Made by a program: the position numbers and the translations under genes. Positions 18,277 to 26,274 of a stretch of DNA of 64,000 nt are shown one piece after another; within the stretch, counting starts at the first letter, position 1, and the number at the start of each line of letters is the position of its first letter. The stretch comes from Pacificoceanicola onchidii (GTDB lineage: Bacteria; Pseudomonadota; Alphaproteobacteria; Rhodobacterales; Rhodobacteraceae): positions 1 through 64,000 of the forward strand of contig NZ_SRXY01000011.1 of assembly GCF_004804335.1 (NCBI RefSeq), in the 5' to 3' direction. The notes beneath the pieces were generated by a model that worked only from the letters and a program-made list of their open reading frames with translations, was not told the DNA's origin and ran no database searches.

Positions 18277-19053
18277 ATGCCCGCACCCCGTAACCTTTTC
18301 AAACACGCGATTGCCGAAGGCGAGTTGCAACTGGGCTGCTGGCTTGGTCTGGCGGATCCTTATGTGGCCGAGATCAGCGCGGGCGCGGGGTTCGACTGGG
18401 TGACAATCGATGCCGAACACGCGCCAAACGATCTGCGCTCGATCACCGCGCAGCTTCAGGTGATCGCGGGCCGCCCGGTGCACGCGGTTGTGCGCCCGCC
18501 GGTGGGCGCGCCGTGGATGATCAAGCAGCTGCTCGATGCGGGCGCGCAAACCCTGCTGATCCCGATGGTTGAAAGCGGGGACGAAGCGACGGCGCTTGTG
18601 GATGCGGTGACCTATCCGCCGCACGGGATCCGCGGTGTCGGCGCGGCGCTGGCGCGGGCTTCGGATTTCTCGGGGATACCGGACTATCTCGCCACCGCGC
18701 GGCAGGAAATCTGCCTGCTGGTTCAGGTGGAAAACCGCAAGGGCATGGTGGCGCTCGATGACATTCTTGCGGTTGAGGGCATCGACGGCGTGTTTATCGG
18801 CCCGTCCGATCTCGCGGCTGACATGGGGTATCTCGGTCAGGCCGGGCATGCGGAGGTCAAGGCGGCGGTGCTGGATGCGGTGAGGCGGATTGTCGCTTCG
18901 GGCAAGGCGGCGGGCCTGCTGACCATGGATGCAGATCTGCAACGCGAAAGCCGTGCGCTTGGGGCGTCCTACATTGCTACGGCCATTGATGTCACGCTCT
19001 TCGCCACCAGCATGCGTCAGGCCGCCAGCGCCGCCAAGGACCGCCTGAAATAA
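18277..19053 (+). CDS. hpaI: 4-hydroxy-2-oxoheptanedioate aldolase
   Basis: This 258-aa class II metal-dependent aldolase of the HpaI family splits 4-hydroxy-2-oxoheptanedioate into pyruvate and succinic semialdehyde. Landmarks are GLADPY, TIDAEHAPND, the RGVGAALARAS phosphate/carboxylate loop, VQVENRKG with a metal glutamate, and FIGPSDLAADMGY with the metal aspartate. I start at ATG 18277, five bases after hpaH; the longer frame would lie inside hpaH. It is the last gene of the operon. A convergent universal stress gene ends 68 bases away. Confidence 0.96.
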   Translation: MPAPRNLFKHAIAEGELQLGCWLGLADPYVAEISAGAGFDWVTIDAEHAPNDLRSITAQLQVIAGRPVHAVVRPPVGAPWMIKQLLDAGAQTLLIPMVESGDEATALVDAVTYPPHGIRGVGAALARASDFSGIPDYLATARQEICLLVQVENRKGMVALDDILAVEGIDGVFIGPSDLAADMGYLGQAGHAEVKAAVLDAVRRIVASGKAAGLLTMDADLQRESRALGASYIATAIDVTLFATSMRQAASAAKDRLK

Positions 19054-19121
19054 GGTGTGCTGTGTGCGCCGGGAACCCGCATGCGCCTTCTTTTGGTCGC
19101 GTGATGCAGGTGCAGGCGACG

Positions 19122-19940
19122 CTAGTGGGATAGCAAAACTGCAACTTTGGAATGCCGCATGACATCCGTGGTGGGGCCACCGAACATGTCATGCGAAAAC
19201 TTGCTGCGTTCGTAAGCGCCCATCACGATGAAGTTCGCCCCGATTTCCTCGGCTGTCTTGACGATGGTGTCCGACACCGTGGTTTTCTTGGGTTTCACAA
19301 GCAGCTCTGCCGCAACGCCGTGCCTGCGCAGATTGTTCAGGAGTTGTTCTGTTCCTTTGGGCGCTTCGGAGCCAACATAGAGAACGGTTACTTTCGAGTG
19401 CGTCTCCTGGATCGCCAGCGCATCACCCAAGGCCCGAGCGGCCGACCGCCCGCCGTCCCAGGCCACAAGTGTATGATCGGCGAGGCTCTCATGGGATCCG
19501 GAATCCGGAACGACCAGAACCGGTCGCCCGCTATGCAACGCCACCAAATCGGGGTGTGCGGTCAGATGCGCGACGGATACGTCCTCTGATGGCACACCTG
19601 TCACAACAAGATCGTAGGGCCGCGCCATGGCGCCAAGAGCAAGGTCCTCTTTGTCGGCGATCTCAATGAACTCCGAACTGGCGGACAAACCGGCTGCCTT
19701 GGATTCTGCCTCAAATCGTTTTGCAATCGCTGCGATCAGATCGGTGTCGTTCCGGTGCATTGCATCAATGACATCTTTTGGAAGATGCGCGGCAAACCGG
19801 GTTTCCATGACGGGTTTGCTGTGTCGGACCACGCCGGTCAGAAACGCGCCGTGGTGTTTTGCAAGCCGCAACGCATAGTCCAAGCTCCGGGTTGCCGTGT
19901 TGCGACCGTTGTATGCGCAAAGGATGTTCTTGATGGCCAT
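19122..19940 (-). CDS. Universal stress protein, tandem UspA domains
   Basis: This 272-aa cytoplasmic protein has two UspA-like domains (about 1-145 and 150-272). The second ends with the nucleotide-type signature VMGAYERSKFSHDMFGG followed by MRHSKVAVLL. Usp proteins respond to starvation or stress, and the exact role is rarely known. It is the last gene of the leftward TRAP 1 stretch, but it lies 147 bases beyond the beta-propeller stop, with a strong inverted repeat (19976-20028) between them. It may thus have separate expression. Confidence 0.9.
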   Translation of the reverse strand: MAIKNILCAYNGRNTATRSLDYALRLAKHHGAFLTGVVRHSKPVMETRFAAHLPKDVIDAMHRNDTDLIAAIAKRFEAESKAAGLSASSEFIEIADKEDLALGAMARPYDLVVTGVPSEDVSVAHLTAHPDLVALHSGRPVLVVPDSGSHESLADHTLVAWDGGRSAARALGDALAIQETHSKVTVLYVGSEAPKGTEQLLNNLRRHGVAAELLVKPKKTTVSDTIVKTAEEIGANFIVMGAYERSKFSHDMFGGPTTDVMRHSKVAVLLSH

Positions 19941-19975
19941 CGGTGCAGTCTCCGTGTGTTGAGCCTGGGGAAAAG

Positions 19976-20028
19976 GGCCAATGGGATCAGTCCTGGACTT
20001 TGCAGCCTGTGAACTGGCCCCATTGGCC
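19976..20028. promoter_or_regulatory. Long inverted repeat upstream of usp
   Basis: GGCCAATGGG (19976-19985) pairs perfectly with CCCATTGGCC (20019-20028) across a 33-base loop that itself can fold. It lies between the propeller gene and usp on the minus strand. It could be an attenuating or transcript-end structure; no T tract was seen. Confidence 0.4.
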
Positions 20029-20087
20029 AGGGAAGTTCGTGGATCGCCTACCCGACTGATGCGGGTGGTGCGAAAGGGGGCGGCGCG

Positions 20088-21176
20088 TCAATCCAGCCGG
20101 ATCACGGACAGGGTGATCGGCAGATCGGCGGCTTGATTGACCATGTCAGGCGTCAGGCCCGTCGCGTCGAAATTGGTGATGATGGCGTCCTTGCCGCGCA
20201 CGATCACTTCGGCCGGGGCATCCAGCGCGCCGCCGGTCCCGTCGGTATCCGGGTTCTGGGCCAGTAGGGATTTGTTGCCCTCCATATCGACACTGTAGAC
20301 GGCGTTATGTGCCAGATCCGTCAGGTAGATCTTGTTCGTCCCGGCATCCCAGGCCATGCCGTCCACGGCCCCCATGCCGCGCGCAAAGACTTCGCTGTCG
20401 ACCAGATTGCCATCGGAATCCACGGTTGTTTTCACGATCGTGCCGTCTTCCATGATGGACGTGTAAAGGTTGCCCTCGCCGTCCACCGTCAACCCGTTGG
20501 CACCAAACGTGAGCGCGCCGTTGGAAGTGAACGTCTCGAACAGATGGGGGTCGGCATCGCCTTCGGCGTAAGGCTTTACCTCAACCGGGCCGCTGTTCAT
20601 TTCATCGAGCGAGAATTTGTAAAGGCCGCTGGTGGTGGACACGCCTTTTTCCGTCACAAGAACCGTGTCGGACAGGAACAGGTCATTGCCCCGGAACACG
20701 AGCGCGTTGGGGAAGGATGTGCCAATGACCACAGGCTCGACAGCCATAGCCTTGCCGTCTTCAACGTTGATCCGCATGATCCGGGATGTGCCGCCGAACC
20801 AAAGCTGCATGTCCGCAAAATAGGCGTTGCCGTCGGGGCCGAAGGTGATGCCGAACGGGCCGATCAGACCCGATGTCGGCTCCATGTCATCCGCCGTAAA
20901 GGTGTACCAGATGCTGACAGTGTTGTCGGGAGCGACCTTGGCAATGGCAGGCGGGGCAGGGGCCTCGAGTGCGCCGGCTTTGACCATGGCTTCGTTGTGG
21001 AAGTTGGGTGATGTGAAATAGAGGTTGCCGGCGGAATCGAGCCCCATGCTGGCTGGTGAGTTGAGCGTGGCGGGCAGCTCGGTCAGCAGTTCGGCTTTGT
21101 GGGTTCCTTCGGCGGAGGCTGGCCCGGCCAGCAGCAGGGCGCTCAGAGCGGCACCGGTTACTATCTTCAGTCGCAT
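20088..21176 (-). CDS. Secreted SMP-30/gluconolactonase-like beta-propeller
   Basis: This 362-aa exported protein has a clear signal peptide (about residues 1-22, ending ASA-E). It has repeated propeller blades of the SMP-30/NHL type: GLDSAGNLYFTSP, GITFGPDGNAYFADM, GLTVDGEGNLYTSI, and GMAWDAGTNKIYLTD. Such proteins are often periplasmic lactonases or binding propellers. It follows the TRAP 1 large permease by about 100 bases and lies in the same direction. It may process the ligand, perhaps a lactone, before uptake. Catalytic metal ligands could not be assigned with certainty. Confidence 0.8.
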   Translation of the reverse strand: MRLKIVTGAALSALLLAGPASAEGTHKAELLTELPATLNSPASMGLDSAGNLYFTSPNFHNEAMVKAGALEAPAPPAIAKVAPDNTVSIWYTFTADDMEPTSGLIGPFGITFGPDGNAYFADMQLWFGGTSRIMRINVEDGKAMAVEPVVIGTSFPNALVFRGNDLFLSDTVLVTEKGVSTTSGLYKFSLDEMNSGPVEVKPYAEGDADPHLFETFTSNGALTFGANGLTVDGEGNLYTSIMEDGTIVKTTVDSDGNLVDSEVFARGMGAVDGMAWDAGTNKIYLTDLAHNAVYSVDMEGNKSLLAQNPDTDGTGGALDAPAEVIVRGKDAIITNFDATGLTPDMVNQAADLPITLSVIRLD

Positions 21177-21242
21177 GGTTTGTCTCCCTAATGGCGTGGC
21201 GCGCTTGTTCTTGAAATTTGCCCGGCGGGCCTGCGGGCAGGT

Positions 21243-21268
21243 CCCGCGCCGGGCAGTTCCGGCGCGGG
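21243..21268 (-). terminator. Hairpin after TRAP 1 dctM
   Basis: CCCGCGCC (21243-21250) and GGCGCGGG (21261-21268) form an 8-bp stem just downstream of the dctM stop on the minus strand, before the propeller gene. There is no T run, so an mRNA-stabilising or partial-termination role is more likely than full termination. Confidence 0.4.
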
Positions 21269-21278
21269 AGATCAGGCG

Positions 21279-22583
21279 TCAGCCGCCATACATCAGATCC
21301 GGCAGCCACGTGGTCAGCTCCGGGAAGCTGAAGAGGATCGCCAGAACGATCAGTTCGACCTGAAGGAACCACCAGATGCCGCCATAGATTTCCTTGAAGG
21401 AGAACCCGGGCGAGACGCTTTTGAGAACAAAGGCGTTCAAGCCGATCGGCGGTGTGATCAGGCCGATCTCAAGGGATTTGGTCACGAGGATCCCGATCCA
21501 GATCGGATCCAGCCCCAGGCGCACCAGCGGAGGCAGAAAAATCGGCACGGTCAGGAACATGACGGAGATCGGATCAATGAAGAGCCCGAGGATCAGCATG
21601 AAAACCAGGTATAGGATCACCAGCACGCCCGGGTTGACCTCCAGTCCCACGATCCATGCAGAGACGGCACCCGACGTCCCGCTTACGGCGAGGTAGGAGG
21701 TAAAGATCAACGCGCCGACCATGATGATGAAGATCACGGACGTGGTCTTGGACGTTTCGATGAAGACATTCTTCATCGCGTCAATTGTGACGCGTCCCCG
21801 GAACAGAGCAATCAGGAACGCACCCGCTGCCCCCATGGCACCCGCTTCCGTCGGTGTGAAAACACCCAGATAGATGCCGCCGATGACTATGAAAGCCAGC
21901 AGGATCGCCGCCCAGACGCTTTTGACCGCGTCGATTTTCTCGGCACGCGTTGATGGCGGCAAGGCCGGGGCCAGTTCGGGCTTCCGCATCACACGCACAT
22001 AGATCATGATCCCGAAGGCCAGCGCCGTCAGCAGGCCCGGAACAATCCCGGCAATGAACAGGCGTGGAATGGATTCCTGCGCGATGATGCCATAGACGAG
22101 CAACACAACTGATGGTGGGATCATCCCGGCCAGAGTGCCAACCGTGGCGATACAACCGGCTGCAAGTCGGCGGTCCACGCCCACGCGCATCATTTCCGGC
22201 AGGGCGACCTTGCCGAAGATCGCCGTTGTCGATGTGGTCGATCCGGAGCAGGCCGCGAACCCGACGGCCGCGAAGGTTGTCGCCAGAACGAGACTGCCCT
22301 TGATGTGGCCGACAAAGGTCCGTGCCGCCTTGAACATGTCGTCGGTGACGCCGGAAGCGATGGCCATATGGCCCATCAAAAGGAACAGCGGCACTGCGCT
22401 GAGCGAATAGCCGGACCCGATGTCGTAGAACCGGGCACCCAATGTTTGAAGCGTCGAGTCCAACCCGCGAGACATTGCAAAGCCGAGCGTGCCGCTGATC
22501 AAAAGCGTGAACCCGACCGGAACCCGCAGCGCAAGCATGACAGCCACAAGGCCGATGATCATGATCGGTGTCGAGAAATCCAT
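21279..22583 (-). CDS. dctM: TRAP transporter 1 large permease DctM
   Basis: This 434-aa inner-membrane permease has about 12 hydrophobic helices and the DctM marks FAACSGSTTSTTAIFGKVALPEM, GMIPPSVVLLVYGI and LITPPIGLNAFVLKS. ATG 22583 has GGAGGC just upstream and lies one base after the dctQ stop; the longer frame would lie within dctQ. Its sequence closely matches the TRAP 2 permease at 46.4-47.7 kb, indicating a paralogous pair with probably related substrates. It is third in the ABM-dctP-dctQ-dctM-propeller operon. Confidence 0.95.
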   Translation of the reverse strand: MDFSTPIMIIGLVAVMLALRVPVGFTLLISGTLGFAMSRGLDSTLQTLGARFYDIGSGYSLSAVPLFLLMGHMAIASGVTDDMFKAARTFVGHIKGSLVLATTFAAVGFAACSGSTTSTTAIFGKVALPEMMRVGVDRRLAAGCIATVGTLAGMIPPSVVLLVYGIIAQESIPRLFIAGIVPGLLTALAFGIMIYVRVMRKPELAPALPPSTRAEKIDAVKSVWAAILLAFIVIGGIYLGVFTPTEAGAMGAAGAFLIALFRGRVTIDAMKNVFIETSKTTSVIFIIMVGALIFTSYLAVSGTSGAVSAWIVGLEVNPGVLVILYLVFMLILGLFIDPISVMFLTVPIFLPPLVRLGLDPIWIGILVTKSLEIGLITPPIGLNAFVLKSVSPGFSFKEIYGGIWWFLQVELIVLAILFSFPELTTWLPDLMYGG

Positions 22584-22584
22584 G

Positions 22585-23106
22585 TTATGCCTCCTCCTCT
22601 TGCGGAGCGGCTTCGACACCCTCTTCGATCAGCTCGTCACGCGCGAAGATGGCGTAAAGCTGCACAACCATGCGCAAGGTCAGGAACAGAAACCCGATGG
22701 GGATCATGATCCGAGCCGGCCAGGTCACGACCTGAATGGCGCCAAGAATGGTGTCGTTGAACTGGTAGTTTTCCCAGGCCGTGACGGCGGAGTACCAGGT
22801 GAGAGCACCAAAAAAGGCGCTGAATATGCTCAGTTGGAGGATCTGTAGGAGCTTCCTCTGGCCGCGACCGAGCTTGTCGTAAAGCGCATCAATCGCGATA
22901 TGCGAGTTTTCGCGCTGCGCGACAGACAGTCCAAGATAGATCACAAAGACGAATGACAGGCTCACAAAGGCATAGGAGCCGGGAACGCTGAAGGGTGTGG
23001 CGTATCTGACGACGACGTCAGCCACGGTGATGAGCATCATGAACGCAACGGCAGTGGCCGAAACATAGCTCAAGATGTTCTCGAGTTGGCTTTGAAGCGA
23101 TTGCAT
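22585..23106 (-). CDS. dctQ: TRAP transporter 1 small permease DctQ
   Basis: This 173-aa four-helix membrane subunit pairs with DctM. The conserved SVAQRENSHIAIDALYDKL segment near residues 61-79 is the usual DctQ cytoplasmic loop, and the tail is acidic (EEGVEAAPQEEEA). I start at ATG 23106; the longer frame would run into dctP. It is close in sequence to the small permease of TRAP 2 (47.7-48.2 kb). A GC-rich hairpin (23237-23261) precedes it on the transcript. Confidence 0.92.
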   Translation of the reverse strand: MQSLQSQLENILSYVSATAVAFMMLITVADVVVRYATPFSVPGSYAFVSLSFVFVIYLGLSVAQRENSHIAIDALYDKLGRGQRKLLQILQLSIFSAFFGALTWYSAVTAWENYQFNDTILGAIQVVTWPARIMIPIGFLFLTLRMVVQLYAIFARDELIEEGVEAAPQEEEA

Positions 23107-23236
23107 GAGACTGTCCCGCTGCTTTGCGCGAACGACATCCTTGCCCGGAGCCATGTCCGAAGGTGCCGCTCCCGAGGTCACACGTGCTGGTCCGGCTCTT
23201 TGGCTGGATGGACGGTGGCCTGTTGATTGAAGACAA

Positions 23237-23261
23237 GGCCCGCCATTGGATGCGGCGGGCC
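23237..23261 (-). terminator. Post-dctP intercistronic hairpin (TRAP 1)
   Basis: GGCCCGCC (23237-23244) pairs with GGCGGGCC (23254-23261), just after the dctP stop on the minus strand and 131 bases before dctQ. It probably raises dctP expression over the permease genes by protecting or partly terminating the mRNA. The same layout occurs in TRAP 2. Confidence 0.6.
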
Positions 23262-23272
23262 AAGGGTTCAAC

Positions 23273-24289
23273 TTAGTTGGATGCGAGATGTCCCTCGTAG
23301 AGCGACTTGTAGGTGTCGATGAGGCCTTGCCCGTCGATCCCCTTGCTGTCCATGTCCTCGATCCAGAGTTTCCAGGACTCCGCACCAAAGGCCGCCAGCT
23401 GGTCCATTTCCTCGAAATGAACAACCTGAGTGCCGTAATCGTTGATCAGCGCTTCCTTGGCCGCGTTCTCCTGCGCCCAGACGAGATCGAGCACGACCTG
23501 AACCATTTCAGCGTTGATCTCTTCGATGATTGCCTGGTCTTCCGCCGGGATCTCATCCCAGGCTTTCTTGTTCATGACCATGGTCATCGGGAACCAGTTC
23601 CAGATCAGGTTGTCATTCCAGTGCGAAAAGATATCGCCGAAGCCGAAGTCAACCATGCCGGAGGGCCCGCCCATGGTCACAACGTTCACGACTTTCTTCT
23701 CGGCGGCGGCAGGCAGCTCGCCAAACGGGATAGCGTAGGAGGTAATTCCGGCAGCGGTCAGAGCTTCGGCCGATCCGCCATGTGCGCGGATTTTCTTGTC
23801 CGCAAGGTCTGCCATTGTCGTCAGAGGCTCGTGCGACATCGTCTGGATCCAGATCCAGGAGCTGTTGAACAGGAATTTCTGGTTCAGCCGGTCAAACTCT
23901 GCGGTGAACTCTTCCGACGTTTGCATGTCGTGCATCGCTTTGGCGTGCGCGTCCATGTTGTCGCTGATAAACGGCAGGATCGCGACCGTGCTCATCGGAT
24001 ACAGGCCCGGGTTGTAGACCGAAGACGTATCGCCGACGTCAAACGAGCGGGCTTTGATGCCCGTGGGCTGCCCGGTGAACTTGCCCAATGGGCCGCCGAA
24101 CAGACGGTTGAAGGTCACGCGGCCTTCCGTGCGCTCTTCGACCATGTCCATCCAGACGCGCGCGCCTTCGTTGAGGCCCGCCTCGCCGAAAGCCGTGTGG
24201 AATGTCAGGTTGGTATCCGCCGCGGCGCTTTGTGCGAGCGACATGAATGCAGCTGTGCAAGCCGCAAGAATTTTGGCACCTTGAATCAT
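23273..24289 (-). CDS. dctP: TRAP transporter 1 solute-binding protein DctP
   Basis: This 338-aa periplasmic binding protein has a signal peptide (about 1-24, ending AAA-D) and the DctP-family fold. The mature protein begins NLTFHTAFGEAGLNEGARVWMD. Other recognisable stretches are KKIRAHGGSAEALTAAG and AIPFGELPAAAEKKVV. It is highly similar to the TRAP 2 binding protein at 48.3-49.3 kb, down to the same motifs in order. The ligand arginine expected near the middle of the family is probably in KIRAHGG, which suggests a carboxylate ligand. An ABM-family gene lies just upstream. Confidence 0.95.
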   Translation of the reverse strand: MIQGAKILAACTAAFMSLAQSAAADTNLTFHTAFGEAGLNEGARVWMDMVEERTEGRVTFNRLFGGPLGKFTGQPTGIKARSFDVGDTSSVYNPGLYPMSTVAILPFISDNMDAHAKAMHDMQTSEEFTAEFDRLNQKFLFNSSWIWIQTMSHEPLTTMADLADKKIRAHGGSAEALTAAGITSYAIPFGELPAAAEKKVVNVVTMGGPSGMVDFGFGDIFSHWNDNLIWNWFPMTMVMNKKAWDEIPAEDQAIIEEINAEMVQVVLDLVWAQENAAKEALINDYGTQVVHFEEMDQLAAFGAESWKLWIEDMDSKGIDGQGLIDTYKSLYEGHLASN

Positions 24290-24338
24290 GTTTGCCTCCC
24301 ATGATTGGCTATTGAGCAGGCGATGTGCCTGCGCGAAA

Positions 24339-24355
24339 CACGGGCCGCGCCCGTG
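24339..24355 (-). terminator. Small hairpin between ABM 1 and dctP 1
   Basis: CACGGGC (24339-24345) and GCCCGTG (24349-24355) form a perfect 7-bp stem with a three-base loop in the 81-base gap between two co-directional genes. It is probably an mRNA-processing or stability element. Confidence 0.4.
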
Positions 24356-24370
24356 CCTTCGGCTTTGTGT

Positions 24371-24733
24371 TCAGGTGTTGTTGATGCCGCCCCATGGCAG
24401 ACGATAGACGCAGTTGATGCCTTCCAGCTTGGCGCGCATATCGGCCGGCAGGTCGGACAGAACGATCAGCCGCTCAAAGTTCGCCGCATCCATGAAGGCT
24501 TCGGCACCTTGCGCCCAGGTGTCGAGATGAACCCAGGCTGCGTCCACGTCGGCATAGCGCTCATAGATGTAGACGGCACCGGTCTCCTCGGTGTTGTACC
24601 ATTCGTAATTCAGGACGCCTTCATCCTTCGACGTGAGGTCGATGAGTTTGGATTTTGCTGCCTCGAAATCGGCGCGGCGACCGTCGCGGATCGTTGCCTC
24701 AGCCACCCAAATGACATTCTCAGAATCAGCCAT
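24371..24733 (-). CDS. Antibiotic biosynthesis monooxygenase (ABM) family protein 1
   Basis: This 120-aa dimeric ferredoxin-like-fold protein of the ABM/putative quinol monooxygenase family has EATIRDGRRADFEAAKSKLIDLTSKDEGVLNYEWY, then ETGAVYIYERYADVDAAWVHL. Family members oxidise quinols or polyketides without cofactors, but many have unknown activity. It is the first gene of the leftward TRAP 1 operon and is divergent from the nitrilase, whose partner gene encodes another ABM protein. A third copy is at 51.7 kb. Co-location with nitrilase and TRAP genes implies a catabolic role. Confidence 0.85.
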   Translation of the reverse strand: MADSENVIWVAEATIRDGRRADFEAAKSKLIDLTSKDEGVLNYEWYNTEETGAVYIYERYADVDAAWVHLDTWAQGAEAFMDAANFERLIVLSDLPADMRAKLEGINCVYRLPWGGINNT

Positions 24734-25027
24734 GTTTCCTCCCTAAGTCCGTTTGGCTTTTGTCGACACATGCGGTGTCGCTGGATCAAAACTTACGGAT
24801 CTTTAGATTGCTATGTCAATATGAATTGTCGCGCGAACCCCTGTGGCCAATCTCTGCGAAGGGTTTGGATTGCTCTGTTCCGCGAGAAAAGTGCATTAAT
24901 TTCGGGTAAATGGATGGAGGTGGCCATTGGTTTTCTGGCCGCACTGGGAAGGGTCACACAATCTTTTCAGATTGCCAAATTCAGATTTATATTGACGTAA
25001 CAATATGAGGTGCGCAGGTTAGGGCGC
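24734..25027. promoter_or_regulatory. Divergent control region of ABM 1 and nitrilase
   Basis: This 294-base region contains two copies of one palindromic motif. TTGCTATGTCAA lies at 24808-24819 followed by TATGAA, and TTGACGTAACAA lies at 24992-25003 followed by TATGA. The two cores are near reverse complements of each other. A third copy lies upstream of the OYE operon at 40554-40571. These look like binding sites for one shared regulator. Confidence 0.6.
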
Positions 25028-25810
25028 ATGAGATTCGCAGTTATCCAACTCAATTCGCAAGACGACATCGACGCCAATGTTGACGCGATCGTCGCTTTGA
25101 CACGCCAGGCCGCGGTGGATCACAAAAGTGATTTTGTTGCACTACCGGAGTACTCTATTTGCCTGACAGGGAGTCGGGATGCGTCTCGCGAACGCGCTCA
25201 GTCCTTGCAGGACAGCGCAGCGATCAAGGCGATCGCGAGGCTGGCCAAGGACCATGGGATTTTCGTTCACCTTGGCGGGTTCATAGAACTCTCGGATGAC
25301 GATCAGCTCTACAATACGAGCGTGATGTTCGGCCGCCAAGGCGAGGTCCTGTCGACCTATCGCAAGATCAACCTCTTCGAGATCAAGGGGGATGCCCTGG
25401 CGGACAGTGTAGTCCACAACGAAGCGTCTCACCTGTCCGCCGGGGATGAAGTTATCGCGTTTGACGTGGATGGCGTGACGTTTGGGCACGCGATTTGTTA
25501 TGACGTGCGTTTTCCCGATCACTTTTCAGCTCTGAGGCGCAACGGCGCGAAGGTCATCATGGTGCCGGCCGCCTTCACCCAGACGACGGGACGTCGTGAT
25601 TGGGAGCGCCTTCTGAAAGAGCGCGCGCGGGAAACAGGGGCCTACATCGTGGCCGCAAACCAATGTGGGATGTTCGACAAAGGGCGTTTCAAAAGCTGGG
25701 GTCATTCGATGATCGTCGATCCGACCGGACAGGTGGTTGTGGCCGCCGAGGAAGCCCCCGGGATTCTGACGGCGACGCTGGATATCGGTCTGCCGACCTC
25801 AGCACTTTAA
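25028..25810 (+). CDS. Carbon-nitrogen hydrolase (nitrilase superfamily amidase)
   Basis: This 260-aa nitrilase-fold hydrolase has the Glu-Lys-Cys triad visible as Glu41 (ALPEYS), Lys113 (YRKINLF) and Cys157 (AICYDVRFPDHF). Such enzymes hydrolyse amides, omega-amides or nitriles; the CYDVRFP form is typical of aliphatic or omega-amidases. I use ATG 25028; an in-frame GTG at 25010 is possible but has no better ribosome site. An ABM gene follows after 28 bases. The motif TTGACGTAACAATATGA ends 19 bases before the start. It likely releases ammonia from the island's nitrogenous substrate. Confidence 0.88.
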   Translation: MRFAVIQLNSQDDIDANVDAIVALTRQAAVDHKSDFVALPEYSICLTGSRDASRERAQSLQDSAAIKAIARLAKDHGIFVHLGGFIELSDDDQLYNTSVMFGRQGEVLSTYRKINLFEIKGDALADSVVHNEASHLSAGDEVIAFDVDGVTFGHAICYDVRFPDHFSALRRNGAKVIMVPAAFTQTTGRRDWERLLKERARETGAYIVAANQCGMFDKGRFKSWGHSMIVDPTGQVVVAAEEAPGILTATLDIGLPTSAL

Positions 25811-25838
25811 GCAAGCAACTCTCTGGGAGGAGAAGAGA

Positions 25839-26189
25839 ATGTTCGACAACATCGGATGGATCGTTGAAGCCAAGATCGCGGATGGAAAGCGCGATGACTT
25901 CAAGGGCATTGTAGAAGAGATCGTAGAGGCCACCCGTGCCGAAGGCGGCACGCTCAACTACCAGTACTATGTTGCCGATGATGGCGACGTTCTGGTGTAT
26001 GAACGTTTCGCAAACGAACAATCCGCGCATATTCATATTGAGAACTGGAACAACTTTGCCGAACGCTGGTTGGCGGCTGCGCCCGCGACACGGATGGTCT
26101 ACATCGGTAACATCCCCCAAAGCATCAAAGACAAGCATGCCGCTTTGGGTCCAAAAGAACTGAAGCCTTTTGGTGGCTTTGCGCGGTGA
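25839..26189 (+). CDS. ABM-family protein 2
   Basis: This 116-aa ABM/putative quinol monooxygenase family member is a distant paralogue of the copy at 24.4 kb. It reads WIVEAKIADGKRDDFKGIVEEIVEATRAEGGTLNYQYYV, then YERFANEQSAHIHIENW. It has a strong ribosome site (GGAGGAG, nine bases before the ATG) and follows the nitrilase as a two-gene operon closed by the hairpin at 26207. The activity is unknown. The pairing of an ABM protein with a nitrilase on one side and with TRAP genes on the other points to one pathway. Confidence 0.85.
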   Translation: MFDNIGWIVEAKIADGKRDDFKGIVEEIVEATRAEGGTLNYQYYVADDGDVLVYERFANEQSAHIHIENWNNFAERWLAAAPATRMVYIGNIPQSIKDKHAALGPKELKPFGGFAR

Positions 26190-26206
26190 TCGCCGGTTAT
26201 AAAGTC

Positions 26207-26235
26207 AGGGCCGGGGACAAAAGCCTCGGCCCTTT
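26207..26235 (+). terminator. Intrinsic terminator after ABM 2
   Basis: AGGGCCGGGG and CCTCGGCCCT form a 10-bp stem with one G-T pair and an ACAAAAG loop, followed by TTTAGGTTT. It lies 18 bases after the ABM 2 stop. It is a good Rho-independent terminator for the nitrilase operon. Confidence 0.75.
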
Positions 26236-26274
26236 AGGTTTCCTAAGGGCCAAGACAGACGCAGGGTAGCACCT

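Noticed and set aside
22585-23424. Long N-terminal extension of dctQ 1 (start 23424)
   Set aside because: The extra 106 residues would overlap dctP and cross the intercistronic hairpin; normal DctQ length starts at 23106.
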